Source: Rhodococcoides fascians NBRC 12155 = LMG 3623 (GTDB lineage Bacteria; Actinomycetota; Actinomycetes; Mycobacteriales; Mycobacteriaceae). Taken from it: 64,000 nucleotides of DNA. Shown piece by piece: positions 44,033 to 54,277 of the stretch (the first letter of the stretch is position 1; each line of letters starts with the position of its first letter). The stretch covers positions 124,001 through 188,000 of the forward strand of contig NZ_BCWW01000011.1 of the NCBI RefSeq assembly GCF_001894785.1. Reading direction: 5' to 3'. Both the position numbers and the translations under genes were made by a program. The notes beneath the pieces are model-generated. The model did not search any database, was not told the DNA's origin, and was given only the letters and a program-made list of their open reading frames with translations.

Positions 44033-44650
44033 ATGCCCCCTACGACGCGTCGCTACAACGGCATGAGCGCCGACGACCGCGCGGCCGACCGCCGAGCGAG
44101 ATTGCTCGACGCCGGCCTCGAGGTATTCGCGGCAGCCGGAGCGAAGGGTGCGACCATGACCGCGATCTGCGCATACGCCAAGCTCACCGAGCGCTACTTC
44201 TACCAAAACTTCACCAGCAGAGACGACTTGCTCGAGCAGGTCGTGGAATCGGTGTCCGCCGAGATACGAACGGCAGCGCTGGATGCACTGCACTCCCCCG
44301 CCCGGACCGTCGACGAGAAGGTACACAAAGCGGTGACCGCGTTCGTCGGCGTCCTGACCGAGGACCGTCGCAAGGGCCGGGTTGCGATGATCGAATCGCT
44401 GGCCGTCGACTCCCTCCGCGAATACCGACGAAAGTCCCTGCGCGGCTTTGCTCATCTGGTGGCCGAACAGTCGCGCGAACTGTACGGCGACAAGGCTTGG
44501 CCCCAACCACAGTCCGAGATCAACGGTCTGCTCTTCATCGGTGGACTTGCCGAACTCGTGATCGCCTGGCTGAACGACGAAATCGACATCGCACCTGCAG
44601 ACATCGTCGACGCCGCAACACGTCACTTCATCGCTACCGCGCACCGCTGA
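44033..44650 (+). CDS. TetR-family regulator of the P450
   Basis: The 205-residue regulator has a TetR HTH (about 20-65: RLLDAGLEVFAAAGAKGATMTAICAYAKLTERYFYQNF) and a helical C-terminal domain with SPARTVDEKVHKAVTAFVG. ATG 44033 is used; ATG 44063 (MSADDRAADRR) is an alternative. It diverges from the P450 gene with the 24-bp palindrome between them, so direct repression is the likely arrangement. Confidence 0.92.
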   Translation: MPPTTRRYNGMSADDRAADRRARLLDAGLEVFAAAGAKGATMTAICAYAKLTERYFYQNFTSRDDLLEQVVESVSAEIRTAALDALHSPARTVDEKVHKAVTAFVGVLTEDRRKGRVAMIESLAVDSLREYRRKSLRGFAHLVAEQSRELYGDKAWPQPQSEINGLLFIGGLAELVIAWLNDEIDIAPADIVDAATRHFIATAHR

Positions 44651-44705
44651 GGTGCCTTCGGCAGTGGCGTGATTATGTGCCCGCAGAGGCACTTACCCGC
44701 ACCAC

Positions 44706-44720
44706 TGCGCCGGAGGCGCA
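44706..44720. terminator. hairpin between convergent TetR and acetamidase genes
   Basis: TGCGCC-GGA-GGCGCA forms a short GC-rich stem just past both stop codons. It could serve as a bidirectional terminator; evidence is weak. Confidence 0.35.
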
Positions 44721-44723
44721 CTA

Positions 44724-46088
44724 CTACCGGTCGAAGTGCGCCTTCGAGATCTGTCCGTGCACGCCGACGGTCTTGTCGACCACCTGCGAGACGGTGAAGT
44801 TCGCGGCAGCGGAGAGGTACGCATACGCCGTCGCTCGGTCCATGCCGAGGTCCGTCTCCAAGAAGTCCAGAGCGTTGACGACCGCGCGACGCATCGCCGC
44901 GTTCAGGTCCGAACTCTGGCCGCCGACGGCCCCGTCCGGATCTGACAGGCCGATCGGAATCCACGAGTCCTCGTTCTCGGCAAAGGGATACGAGTACGCG
45001 ACAGACGGCGCGTCACCGCTGCCCGCCTTGCAGACCGTAAGGCGGAAGGTGCCGCGCAGAGACCCCTCCATCGCAGTCAGGGCCACCTCACCGTCACCCA
45101 TCGCCATGTGCGGATCGCCGACGTAGAACAGCGCGCCCTCCGCGAACACGGGAAGGTAGAACGTCGAGCCGACGCCGAGCAGACCGACGTCGATGTTGCC
45201 GCCGCCGAGCGTCGGGGGAATCGAGTTGGCATTCGGGGATGTCAGACCTGGGTCGCTGGCGAACGCCACGCCCATCATGCCCATGAACGGGCGCAGCGGA
45301 AAGCGCACGGCCGCATCGCCGTACCGCATCACGCCCTGTCCGTCCTCGACGGCCGTGAACGTGGATACATTGCCGTACTGCGTCGGGTCACCCGATTTCC
45401 TGCCGTCGCTTCCGATCGGCGGCATGACTTCATCAAGGCTGATGCCCGCCGGTGCCTCGCCGGACGCCGTAACTGCCAGCGCGCCCTTGCCGTGCCTACT
45501 CGACACCACCCCGTACGGCACCCGCGGAACGGCCTCGAGTGTCTCGATCTTGAGAACGTCTCCGCGCTGAGCGCCCTCCACGAACACCGGACCGGTCACG
45601 ACGTGCGGTCCGTCGACGTCGAAGTTGCGTACCGTCCTGTCGTATCCGCTGGCAATGTCGATGGCGTCCTGGAGGACGTCGGACTCCGAAACGCCTTTGC
45701 CGCCGAAGAATTCGACGGGATCGCGGCCCTGGTCCTCGAGAATGCCCTCGTGGCTGAGCGCATCGATGGTGACAGTCTCGCCGGACTTCATCTGCAGTAC
45801 CGACTCCGATTCGACCGTCGGGACGTAGCCCCACAGAACCTTGTCGACCTCGGAGCTCAGGTAGTGGTCTCCCGAGATGTCGCCCGATCCTGGGTTGAGA
45901 ATGGCACCCGCGGGCGCTACCGGAGCCGATGAGCTTGTTGCCGCGGTAGTGGTCGAGGACGTCGAACACGCTGCTGTAGTTGCCAAACCAGCCCCTGCGC
46001 TCATCGCTGCCACCGCCCGAATGAAGCCGCGTCGACCGATTCCTTTGCTGATCGTTTCCGCTGCGTGCTCTGCCATCGACTGCGCCAT
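44724..46088 (-). CDS. Tat-exported acetamidase/formamidase-family protein
   Basis: The 454-residue protein has a twin-arginine signal (GRRGFIRAVAA, about 18-28) followed by a lipobox-like TAAC (C41), then an acetamidase/formamidase (FmdA_AmdA) domain with DALSHEG, ETLEAVPRVPYGVVSSRHGKGAL, LLGVGSTFYLPVFAEGALFYVGDPHMAMGDGEV and a C-terminal DLGMDRATAYAYLSAA. It hydrolyses short amides to acid and ammonia. Export is unusual for this mostly cytoplasmic family. It lies next to a peptide-type ABC transporter on the same strand. Confidence 0.9.
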   Translation of the reverse strand: MAQSMAEHAAETISKGIGRRGFIRAVAAMSAGAGLATTAACSTSSTTTAATSSSAPVAPAGAILNPGSGDISGDHYLSSEVDKVLWGYVPTVESESVLQMKSGETVTIDALSHEGILEDQGRDPVEFFGGKGVSESDVLQDAIDIASGYDRTVRNFDVDGPHVVTGPVFVEGAQRGDVLKIETLEAVPRVPYGVVSSRHGKGALAVTASGEAPAGISLDEVMPPIGSDGRKSGDPTQYGNVSTFTAVEDGQGVMRYGDAAVRFPLRPFMGMMGVAFASDPGLTSPNANSIPPTLGGGNIDVGLLGVGSTFYLPVFAEGALFYVGDPHMAMGDGEVALTAMEGSLRGTFRLTVCKAGSGDAPSVAYSYPFAENEDSWIPIGLSDPDGAVGGQSSDLNAAMRRAVVNALDFLETDLGMDRATAYAYLSAAANFTVSQVVDKTVGVHGQISKAHFDR

Positions 46089-46177
46089 GCTGCCTCCTGA
46101 ATTGTCCGAATATCGAACGTAGATCAGGGGTGTTTCTCAGCAGTTACGAACGCGCGTCACGCGAATTGCTCAGCGAC

Positions 46178-46741
46178 TCAACTGGGGTCGCTGCCGGCGA
46201 TCGCCGACCACCAGATCGCGGTGACAGCTGCCAACAGACTCACTGCCAGAAATTGTGCAAAGCCCCCACCGTCGACGATCAACCACAGCAGCCCGATGAA
46301 CGGGCCGGCCACCGCTGCGGGGGCGTCGAGCATGATCCGACGACGCAGCGAACCGAATCTGGCGCTGCGCCTGCGCAGATCGGAGTCGTTGAGGCGCGGG
46401 GCATCGAGAGGTGTTCCCGGCGGTAAGGACGATCGACGCCGACCAGACGGCAACGCAACGATCCCCGGTTCGACGACGAAGGCGCGGCGTCCGAGAAACG
46501 ACCTACCGACCTTCGCTTCGGCGTCGGGGACCAATCCGAGAAGACCGATGTGGAAGTAGACGGGGTACCAGGCCCGCCCGCCGTTCTCGTGGACTTCCAG
46601 GTACCCACGCGAGCGCATGCGGTGTTGAAACCGAACACGACGCACGGCGATTCGATCCCGAGACCGCGCTGCGGATCGTCCGGCCAACAAGGCCGAGGCC
46701 ACAGACCAACCCGTCCAGATGAAAACGACGAGCGCAACCAA
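46178..46741 (-). CDS. hypothetical membrane protein
   Basis: The protein is about 187 residues with a hydrophobic N-terminus, an arginine-rich soluble segment (about 24-125, including YLEVHENGGRAWYPVYFH and RSFLGRRAFVVEPG) and two C-terminal membrane helices (about 140-182). The start is uncertain: TTG 46741 has no clear ribosome-binding site, and the hydrophobic frame continues upstream to the preceding gene. I do not recognise a family. Confidence 0.6.
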   Translation of the reverse strand: MVALVVFIWTGWSVASALLAGRSAARSRDRIAVRRVRFQHRMRSRGYLEVHENGGRAWYPVYFHIGLLGLVPDAEAKVGRSFLGRRAFVVEPGIVALPSGRRRSSLPPGTPLDAPRLNDSDLRRRSARFGSLRRRIMLDAPAAVAGPFIGLLWLIVDGGGFAQFLAVSLLAAVTAIWWSAIAGSDPS

Positions 46742-46827
46742 CAGGCCGAGCGGGGTGTAGACAGCGGTCGATGCCGCGACAACCAGCGTGATTGCCGCGA
46801 CACCGACCGGATATTCGAGCCCGTTGC

Positions 46828-48516
46828 TTATTTTAGGAACCCGACCTTCGACATGTCGATGTCGCCGAATCCTGGAGCACCGAAGTTGGCGAGATTGGAC
46901 TTCGTCGCGTAGGTGAACGGACGCTGGAACAGCGTCAGGCTGTGGCCTTCGGCCCAGATCGCCTTGTCCGCCTCGTTGTAGTCGGCGATACGTGCTTCGT
47001 CGTCGAGCTCGCCCGCAGCCTTGTCGAGTAGTCCGTTGATCTCCTCGGACCCGACCTGGCCGTAGTTCTGCAGCGTGCTGCCGGGCGTCAAACGGAAGAT
47101 GCCGTCACTGCTGGACGTGTACGGCGTTCCCTCCCAGGTGAAGTGGGTGACATCGAAGGCACCCACCAGGATGTACTTCTCGAAGAAGTCGTCCGACGGC
47201 ACCGCATCGATGATGAGGTTGGCACCGACAGCCTTGAGGTTCTGCTGGATGATCTGCGCTTCCTGCGTCGCGTTCGGGGTATCGGCCGGAATGATGTCGT
47301 GCAGATCGAGCTGCTGACCGTCCTTCGAGCGGAACTCACCGTTCATCGTCCAGCCGGCCGCGTCGAGTTCGGACTTCGCCTTCTCCGGATCGAACGTGAT
47401 GTCGCCGTTGTTGGCCTGGTAGCCCTTCTGTCCGTCGACGTAGATATGACTGTTCAGCACCGTCGGGTTCGAGGTGATCTGGCCCAGCTGCGAGGTGGCC
47501 AGGTAGTCGCGGTCGATCGCCTTCATCAGAGCCAACCGGACCGCCTTGTCGGACGTGATGCGTCCGGGAGCACCGTTGAAGTCGAAGTGGCGGTACTGAG
47601 ACCCGAGGCTCTGCCGCAGGTCGACGTTCGGGATACCGCGGGCAACCTTGAACGCATCTGCGCTGCTGCCCAGTTCGTAGTAGTCGATCTCGCCGCTCTG
47701 CAACGCGCCGACGGACGCTGTCGAATCGAGTGGCAGGTACGTGATGGTGTCGAGCACTGCGGGATTTTCGCCCCACCAGTCCGGGTTGCGTTCGGCGACA
47801 ATGCGCTTGCCACCGGGCTCGATGGTCCGGATACGGAACGGTCCTGCGGTGGCCGGCATCGTGCTCACAGATCCGGTGTTGAATGCGTCGACACTGGCCA
47901 TGGACTCAGCCGGCATCAGAGGCTCGTACAACGACCGCCAGTCACCGAACTTCTCGGCAAAGGTCAGGATGACCTGCTGGTCGTTCTCGCCGCGGACGAC
48001 GGACTCGACCTTGTCCCAGCCAGCGGTGCTGGACGCCTCGTAGGCCGGATCCTTACCGTTGTTGGCCGTCCACGTTGCCACGAGGTCTGTGTAGTCCAAC
48101 GGACGCCCGGTGCTCCACTTGGCCTTCGGGTTAATGTTGTACGTGATGACCTGCTTGCCGTCGACATCGGACTCGGTGATGTCGGTGAAGAAATCCGTCG
48201 CGACCGTCAGGCTTGCATCGGCTGCAGCATTGAATGCTCTCGGCATCAATGCCAGGTAGTACCGTGCCGCATCGACCGTCGTGCCATCGATTTGGTAGTA
48301 GTTGTAGTTGGTCGGCACCTGCGAGAGCGGAAAGTTCATATTTCCGCCCTGCTGGAGATCGCTGATGGGATGCGGATTGATCTGCGCTCCGCTCTCGAAG
48401 GACGCGGGCGCATCGGGGTTGGGCCCGGTATCGCCCGAGCTGCACCCCGCCACCAGTCCCACAGTGGTCACGGCCACCGCGATCGGGACCAGTGCCCGAA
48501 ATAGCTTGGCTCTCAT
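46828..48516 (-). CDS. peptide-type ABC transporter substrate-binding lipoprotein
   Basis: ATG 48516 begins a lipoprotein signal with lipobox VAGC (C25). The mature part of about 540 residues is an SBP_bac_5 (DppA/OppA) solute-binding protein: FFTDITESDVDGKQVITYNINPKAKWSTGRPLDYTDLVATW early, and KAVRLALMKAIDRDYL in the middle. It probably binds peptides or similar amides outside the membrane. It is the last gene of the transporter operon. Confidence 0.93.
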   Translation of the reverse strand: MRAKLFRALVPIAVAVTTVGLVAGCSSGDTGPNPDAPASFESGAQINPHPISDLQQGGNMNFPLSQVPTNYNYYQIDGTTVDAARYYLALMPRAFNAAADASLTVATDFFTDITESDVDGKQVITYNINPKAKWSTGRPLDYTDLVATWTANNGKDPAYEASSTAGWDKVESVVRGENDQQVILTFAEKFGDWRSLYEPLMPAESMASVDAFNTGSVSTMPATAGPFRIRTIEPGGKRIVAERNPDWWGENPAVLDTITYLPLDSTASVGALQSGEIDYYELGSSADAFKVARGIPNVDLRQSLGSQYRHFDFNGAPGRITSDKAVRLALMKAIDRDYLATSQLGQITSNPTVLNSHIYVDGQKGYQANNGDITFDPEKAKSELDAAGWTMNGEFRSKDGQQLDLHDIIPADTPNATQEAQIIQQNLKAVGANLIIDAVPSDDFFEKYILVGAFDVTHFTWEGTPYTSSSDGIFRLTPGSTLQNYGQVGSEEINGLLDKAAGELDDEARIADYNEADKAIWAEGHSLTLFQRPFTYATKSNLANFGAPGFGDIDMSKVGFLK

Positions 48517-48553
48517 CAATTCACCTTTCTCAGTGTGCACGTAACCTGCAGGG

Positions 48554-50455
48554 TCAGATGGCGTCGGCCAGTGCTGCGGCCTCGGCGATTCGGGCTCGTT
48601 GGAGCACGGGATCGGGGATGGGGATGGCTTTGAGTAGCGCCCGTGTGTACGGGTCCTTCGGTGCGTCGAAGATCTGCTCCGTCGGACCCTTCTCGACGAA
48701 CACTCCGTTGCGCATCACCACCACTTCGTCGGCGAGGTGACGCACCACCGAAAGATCGTGCGAGACGAACAGATACGCCAGACCGAGCTCCTCCTGCAGA
48801 TCCTGCAGCAGGTTGAGCACACCCGCCTGGATCGACACGTCGAGAGCAGACACGGGCTCGTCGAGCACCAGGATCGACGGCTTCAGCGCCAAAGCCCGTG
48901 CAATGCCGACTCGTTGGCGCTGCCCGCCGGAGAACTGGGTGGGATACCGATCCGCGAGCTCGGGACGCATTCCGACGGTGTCCATCAGTTCTCGAACTCG
49001 GCGGGTTCGCTCGTCGACCGGGACGCCGTTGATCTTCAGCGGCTCGGCGATGATCTCCCCCACCGGCATGCGCGGGTCGAGCGAGCCCATCGGATCCTGG
49101 AACACGATTTGGATGTGGGCGCGCAACTTTCGTTGCTCGGCGCGGCTCAGGCTGTAGGGCTCGACGCCGTTGATCTTGATCGAACCCTGCTGCGGCTTCG
49201 CGAATTCCATGATCTCGAGGAGAGTCGTGGACTTTCCGCACCCGGACTCACCGACGATCGCCAGTGTGGACCCCGCATGCACATCGAAGCTGATGCCCTG
49301 CACCGCAGGCACTTCCCCAGCCCGACGCCGCAGCACGGAACCCTTGAACATCGGGTAGCTCTTGTGCAGGTCGGTCACCGACAGCACCGGAGCGTCCTTG
49401 GACACCGTCACCACGAGCTCCGCGGGGGCCTCCGACCGTGGGGCACCCTCGAACTCGGCCTCCACCGACTCGGCCGTCGCCGCGTCGACGCGGATGCACG
49501 CCGCCCTGTGATTCGGTGCCACCTGAACCAACGGCGGTTCGCCTTCGTCGCAGGCCTCCGTGTGCAACGGACACCGGGGCCCGAACGGGCAGCCCGTCGG
49601 GAGATTCACCAGGGCGGGCGGCGTGCCCTCGATAGGCACCAGCCGCTCCTGCGCGGGACGATCCGGGCGAGGCACGGATCCGAGCAAGCCGACGGTGTAG
49701 GGCATCGACGGGTGTGCGTACAACTCGTCGACCGGAGCTGTCTCGACAGCGCGCCCGGCGTACATGACCATGGCCCGGTCGGCAACGCCGGCAACGACTC
49801 CCAGGTCGTGGGTGATGAACACGACGCCTGCGCCGGTGACGTCGCGGGCCGTGCGCAGCAGATCCAGGATCTGGGCTTGGATCGTCACGTCGAGGGCCGT
49901 GGTCGGCTCGTCGGCGATGATGAGATCGGGATCGTTTGCGATAGCCATGGCGATGACGACGCGTTGACGCATCCCTCCGGAGAACTCGTGCGGGTAGGAC
50001 TTTGCCCGTGTTCTCGGATCGGCGATGCCGACCAGATCGAGCAGTTCCAGGGTGCGGTCGTGGACCTTCGCCTTGCTCAGCGAGGGGTTGTGCACGGAGA
50101 TCGCCTCGGCAATCTGGTCGCCGATGCGGTAGATGGGCGTCAACGCCGTCAGCGGATCCTGCGAGATCATCGCTACCGAACGTCCACGCTCACGCGACAT
50201 TTCGCGGTCGGACAGGCCGAGCAGTTGACGGCCGTTCAGTTCGATGGATCCGGTGACCCGCGCGGACTCCGGGAGCAAACCCATGACCGCGAGGGACGAC
50301 ACCGACTTGCCTGAGCCGGACTCGCCGACGATGGCCATGACCTCGCCCTTGTCGACCTGGTAGTCCAAGCCTCGCACTGCGGTGACGCGCCCCTCCTCGC
50401 TGGGAAAGCTGACCTCGAGTCCGCTGACCTTCAACACCGGCACTGTCTCAGCCAC
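48554..50455 (-). CDS. fused peptide ABC transporter ATPase (DppD-DppF type)
   Basis: The 633-residue protein joins two ABC ATPase domains. NBD1 has Walker A GESGSGKS (44-51), signature FSGGMRQR and DEPTTALD, ending with the oligopeptide C-terminal [14 protein letters not shown] cysteine cluster. A linker rich in acidic residues (about 320-350) follows. NBD2 has Walker A GESGCGKS (about 400), FSGGQRQR and DEPVSALD. It overlaps the permease gene by 8 bp. It energises the DppBC-type channel encoded upstream. Confidence 0.95.
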   Translation of the reverse strand: MAETVPVLKVSGLEVSFPSEEGRVTAVRGLDYQVDKGEVMAIVGESGSGKSVSSLAVMGLLPESARVTGSIELNGRQLLGLSDREMSRERGRSVAMISQDPLTALTPIYRIGDQIAEAISVHNPSLSKAKVHDRTLELLDLVGIADPRTRAKSYPHEFSGGMRQRVVIAMAIANDPDLIIADEPTTALDVTIQAQILDLLRTARDVTGAGVVFITHDLGVVAGVADRAMVMYAGRAVETAPVDELYAHPSMPYTVGLLGSVPRPDRPAQERLVPIEGTPPALVNLPTGCPFGPRCPLHTEACDEGEPPLVQVAPNHRAACIRVDAATAESVEAEFEGAPRSEAPAELVVTVSKDAPVLSVTDLHKSYPMFKGSVLRRRAGEVPAVQGISFDVHAGSTLAIVGESGCGKSTTLLEIMEFAKPQQGSIKINGVEPYSLSRAEQRKLRAHIQIVFQDPMGSLDPRMPVGEIIAEPLKINGVPVDERTRRVRELMDTVGMRPELADRYPTQFSGGQRQRVGIARALALKPSILVLDEPVSALDVSIQAGVLNLLQDLQEELGLAYLFVSHDLSVVRHLADEVVVMRNGVFVEKGPTEQIFDAPKDPYTRALLKAIPIPDPVLQRARIAEAAALADAI

Positions 50456-51368
50456 GTGCCTGTCCCCTCGTCGAGTTCGGATCGAATGCGTCGCGCAGGC
50501 CGTCGCCGACGAAGTTCGTCGCCAGCACGATCAATACCAGTGCGCCACAGCAGAACGCGAACAGCCACGGATACGTCAACGCGGACGATGTACCGTCTGC
50601 GATCAGCGTGCCGAGCGAGACGTCGGGTCGCTGGACACCGAAGCCGAAGTAGCTCAGCGATGCCTCCCCGATGATGGCGATACCCACGTTCAGCGTGACG
50701 TCGACGATGAGGATCGACGCCATCGACGGCAGCACGTGCTTGCCGATCACGCTGCTCGGTGTTGCGCCCATGTACTTTGCGGCGCGGATGAATTCGCGTT
50801 CACGTAGGGACCGCGTCATCGCGCGAATGATGCGTGAGGTGATCATCCACGCGAAGGCCGCGAGCAGCAGCACCAGGATGAAGAAGCTCTTGTCGCGGAA
50901 CAACGGAGAGCAGATAGCGATCACCAGGAAGCTGGGTACGACGAGCAATACATCGGCGACCCACATCAGCGCGCGGTCGGTCCAACCGCCGAAGTACCCC
51001 GCCACCGCGCCGACGACGCCGGCAAGCACCGTGGAAATGAGCGCGACGAGCATGCCGATGATCAGCGACTTCTGCAGACCGCGCAGCGTCTGAGCCAGAA
51101 CATCCTGGCCGATCTGATTGGTGCCGAACCAGTGTCGTGTGGTCGGCGGCGAGTTGAGCGCGTACGCGTCGAGTTCCTCGTAGGTGAACGGGATGAAATG
51201 CGGGAGCACGAACGCGCCGACGAACATCGCGAGAAGGACCACGATGCCCACCAGCGCCGGCCGGTTACGCAGGAACCGGCGCAGCACCAACCGCCGACGG
51301 GTGATCGGGGCAGACGAGTCGATCGGGCCCTCGACCGCAGCGATCTCGGGAACCACAGGTGTCACCAT
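50448..51368 (-). CDS. peptide-type ABC transporter permease (DppC type)
   Basis: The 306-residue permease has an N-terminal tail with [18 protein letters not shown], the OppC_N-like pattern, about six hydrophobic helices, and the EAA loop ([27 protein letters not shown]). It lies 32 bp after the DppB-type gene and overlaps the ATPase gene. It forms the channel with DppB. Confidence 0.93.
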   Translation of the reverse strand: MVTPVVPEIAAVEGPIDSSAPITRRRLVLRRFLRNRPALVGIVVLLAMFVGAFVLPHFIPFTYEELDAYALNSPPTTRHWFGTNQIGQDVLAQTLRGLQKSLIIGMLVALISTVLAGVVGAVAGYFGGWTDRALMWVADVLLVVPSFLVIAICSPLFRDKSFFILVLLLAAFAWMITSRIIRAMTRSLREREFIRAAKYMGATPSSVIGKHVLPSMASILIVDVTLNVGIAIIGEASLSYFGFGVQRPDVSLGTLIADGTSSALTYPWLFAFCCGALVLIVLATNFVGDGLRDAFDPNSTRGQARG

Positions 51369-51400
51369 CGCCGGTCCTTTCCTCTACTCGAAGTGGTGGG

Positions 51401-52438
51401 TCAGTCCGCGTAGCGAACGCGCGGATCCAAAGCAGCAGTGAAGATGTCGGTCAACATTCCGGAAACCAGGACCGACAGCGCCGTGAAGAGCGAGACCGCG
51501 AGCGTGATGTTGATGTCCTGACTGGTGATGCCGTAGATCAGCCAGTCACCCATGCCGTACCAGCCGAACACGCGCTCGGTGAACGTCGCGCCGGTGATCA
51601 CCGCACCCATACCGAATGCGAACAGCGTGGCCATAGGGATCAACGCAGTACGGAAGCCGTGCTTGAAGATTGCGCGACCGCGCGTGAGCCCCTTGCCGCG
51701 GGCAGTACGGATGTAGTCCATGTTCAGCTCGTCGAGCATCGAACTGCGCATGTACCGGCTGTAACCGCCGATGGTGAACAACATCAGCACGACGGTCGGC
51801 AACAACAAATGTTGTGCGCGGTCGAGTATTTCGTTCATCAGACCGGGGGCGAGCGTCGTGGACGTCTCACCGGTGTACTGGAAGAACTGACTGCCGGTGC
51901 TCTGATTGACCTGCACAGCAAGGTACTTGAGCACCGGGGCCAAAACCAGGATCGGGGTGCTGATGAGAATGAACGTCACGACCGTCGCGACGTGATCGAA
52001 AATCTTGTACTGCCGGACGGCGCCGTACGCACCGACGAGTGTTCCCAGTACCGCGCCGAGGACGGTGCCGAGCACGACCAACCGCAGCGAGACCAGGATG
52101 CGTCGCCACAGTTCGTCGTTGACCGAGCCCGCAGCAATGGTCTGACCGAAGTCACCGTGAAGAACGGCCCACAGCCATTTCAGATACCGCAATACCGGAT
52201 TGTCGTCGAGGTGCAGTGCCGCACGCTTGGCGTCGAGTACAGCATCCGACGGCGGCGGGTTGCGGCTGAGCAGATTCGACAGTGGATCGAACGTGAGCGA
52301 GGCCAGCAAGTACGTGAGAAACGTCGCGATGATCAGCAGGACGACGTAATTCAGCAACCTGCGTGCAAGATAACCGCCCACGCGCAACCACCTTCCATCA
52401 AGCACCACGGCCGTGCCCGACGGCACTGCTCTCGGCAT
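51401..52438 (-). CDS. peptide-type ABC transporter permease (DppB type)
   Basis: The 345-residue permease has the DppB pattern: an N-terminal membrane helix (LARRLLNYVVLLIIATFLTYLL), a long outside loop, then the EAA loop in MLDELNMDYIRTARGKGLTRGRAIFKHGFR and a final FAALDPRVRYAD. It is the first gene of the transporter operon; the promoter should be in the 262 bp between this gene and the divergent 52701 gene, where I see no clear motif. Confidence 0.93.
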   Translation of the reverse strand: MPRAVPSGTAVVLDGRWLRVGGYLARRLLNYVVLLIIATFLTYLLASLTFDPLSNLLSRNPPPSDAVLDAKRAALHLDDNPVLRYLKWLWAVLHGDFGQTIAAGSVNDELWRRILVSLRLVVLGTVLGAVLGTLVGAYGAVRQYKIFDHVATVVTFILISTPILVLAPVLKYLAVQVNQSTGSQFFQYTGETSTTLAPGLMNEILDRAQHLLLPTVVLMLFTIGGYSRYMRSSMLDELNMDYIRTARGKGLTRGRAIFKHGFRTALIPMATLFAFGMGAVITGATFTERVFGWYGMGDWLIYGITSQDINITLAVSLFTALSVLVSGMLTDIFTAALDPRVRYAD

Positions 52439-52700
52439 TGTTCACACCGCTTGTTTCCTGCGTGTTTCGTTAGCGGTGGAAACGGACAATCCTCAAGATA
52501 GCACCAAGAATTCGTTTTTCGACGACGGTTGCGAAACTCTTACCGACACTTCGGACAATGCGGAATCATCGGTCGCAGAACGAGTCTGACGACCTGGCTG
52601 TCGTAGGGTCGCCTAATTCATCGGCTCACCGAACGCATTCGCGACAATGCGGACAGGAGACGAATAGGCGGTGCTCGCACGCGTCGGTAGATTCACTGCC

Positions 52701-53657
52701 ATGCCGACAGACTCCACACCCGACGGATTCGCCCTCGAACGCTTCGACGTCACCGATTCCGGGGCCATTGCCACGATCTTCGCCGCCAAGGACTACAGAA
52801 ACGGAATCTACGTTCTGCATTTCGCAGACAACGCGGCCTTCGTGGGCTACTCCGAATCACTCGCGGCCCGAGTGCAAGCCGACCGCGAGATATGGCCAGA
52901 CATCGAGGCCCTCGAGGTTGCACCCGGTGCCGCAGATCGTCTGGAGCAGCTCACCGATCTCGTGTCCCAGCTCCACCCCCTGCGACAACGCCCGTCGGAG
53001 CCCACCGCAATCGGCGAAACTCCGGGAGTGAAGACGGCACTGCCCAAAGAACGAGCCAAGCGCACGACGCTCCTCGACGCGGCCGTAGGACGCAGTCGTC
53101 GCCAATTCTGGGAACTGTCCGACCACATCGCGTACCCCGCCATCCGCAGCATCGTGGCCGACTACATCAACTCGTCGATCCCCGACCCAGCCAACACCGC
53201 GAAATACCTCTGGCAGACAGCCGCTCTGTCCGACGTACAGGACGACACCGGTCCGCGACGATTGCTGACGCTGACGTGCGGCGGCTTCGAGACCCTGCGA
53301 GTCGACGAAATCGTGCACGACGACGACACGATCGAACTCGACCTGCGCATCAACACCAACGTTCCGCGCGACCGGACCGACGAGCAACTCGAGGTCTCCA
53401 ACGAAACCGTCAGCGCCGGACGGGGACCGTACCGAGAGGAGCGGGTCTGGTCGTGGTCGATCGACCTCGGCGCGTTACTGGAAGAAGACGTGGACGTCGA
53501 CCTCGGTATCGACGACGACACGTTCGACGATCTCGCGTACGGCCTCAACGCGCGGCTGATGCGGTCCGGAAACTCAACGGGCGCAGCGGCACACAACAAC
53601 GATCTCGCGGCCGACCTACTCGCCGAGGCGTACCGGCAGCTGTTCGAGGCCGAGTGA
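52701..53657 (+). CDS. GIY-YIG-like N-terminal domain protein
   Basis: ATG 52701 (MPTDSTPDGF) gives 318 residues. Residues 32-58 (RNGIYVLHF...FVGYSESLAARV) match the GIY...YIG core and the following Arg helix of GIY-YIG nucleases, in a degenerate form (VGY instead of YIG). Residues 110-318 form a larger unknown region with a basic patch then an acidic, beta-rich stretch and no motif I recognise. The stop overlaps the next GTG start by 4 bp. Nuclease activity is a possibility only. Confidence 0.7.
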   Translation: MPTDSTPDGFALERFDVTDSGAIATIFAAKDYRNGIYVLHFADNAAFVGYSESLAARVQADREIWPDIEALEVAPGAADRLEQLTDLVSQLHPLRQRPSEPTAIGETPGVKTALPKERAKRTTLLDAAVGRSRRQFWELSDHIAYPAIRSIVADYINSSIPDPANTAKYLWQTAALSDVQDDTGPRRLLTLTCGGFETLRVDEIVHDDDTIELDLRINTNVPRDRTDEQLEVSNETVSAGRGPYREERVWSWSIDLGALLEEDVDVDLGIDDDTFDDLAYGLNARLMRSGNSTGAAAHNNDLAADLLAEAYRQLFEAE

Positions 53658-54277
53658 CCGACCGCCTCTGGTACGTCGCATACGGCTCGAACCTGTTGCG
53701 AGAGAGGTTCTCCGTCTATCTGACGGGCTCCGAGGACGGATCGGAGTTCGGGGCGCATCCACCGGCACCCTCGTCGGCAGCGGTCGAGGCCGAACGCTGG
53801 TTGTGGATCGATCACGCCCTGTACTTCGCTGGCGTGTCCCGACGGTGGACCGGGGCGTCGGCCTTCGTGTCACTGACGACCGATCCCGCCGAACCGTCAC
53901 TGGCGCACGGATACCTGATCGACGGCGCGCGGTTGGCGCATGTTGCCGCAGTGGAGAACGTGGTCGATTCCGTCGATATCTCGGCTGTGGAATCGCAGGG
54001 CATCGGCGAGTGGGCCGCACTCGACATCGACCGCCGAGGTGAAGCATACCGAGGGAAATACGATGCGCTGCTACGGCTTCCGGACATCGACGGACTGCCC
54101 GCGTTCACGCTGACGAGTTCGATCGTGCGGGAGCACGGCGAACCGTCGAGCAGGTATCTCTCGACGATCCGGCGTGGACTACTGTCCGCAGAAATCGACA
54201 TGGACGTCGACGCCTACCTCGACGCCGCCGCCGGACGCGTCACTTCAACGCGTCGAGGTTGGTCTTCAGAAGCATGA
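53654..54277 (+). CDS. gamma-glutamylcyclotransferase-fold protein
   Basis: GTG 53654 is fixed by the GTGA overlap with the GIY-YIG-like gene. The 207-residue protein has the YGSN signature (VAYGSNLLRERF, about 8-19) that binds substrate in GGCT/AIG2-like proteins, then AERWLWIDHALYFAGVSRRW. Members are often mis-named histone deacetylase. Its 3' end overlaps the convergent DUF4185 gene by 38 bp. Substrate unknown, possibly a glutamyl amine. Confidence 0.78.
   Translation: MTDRLWYVAYGSNLLRERFSVYLTGSEDGSEFGAHPPAPSSAAVEAERWLWIDHALYFAGVSRRWTGASAFVSLTTDPAEPSLAHGYLIDGARLAHVAAVENVVDSVDISAVESQGIGEWAALDIDRRGEAYRGKYDALLRLPDIDGLPAFTLTSSIVREHGEPSSRYLSTIRRGLLSAEIDMDVDAYLDAAAGRVTSTRRGWSSEA

Noticed and set aside
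52554..52653. Direct repeat GACAATGCGGA (52554-52564 and 52643-52653) in a promoter region
   Set aside because: Only two 11-bp copies 89 bp apart, without a third copy or dyad; it could be chance in this composition, so it is not called as an operator or iteron.
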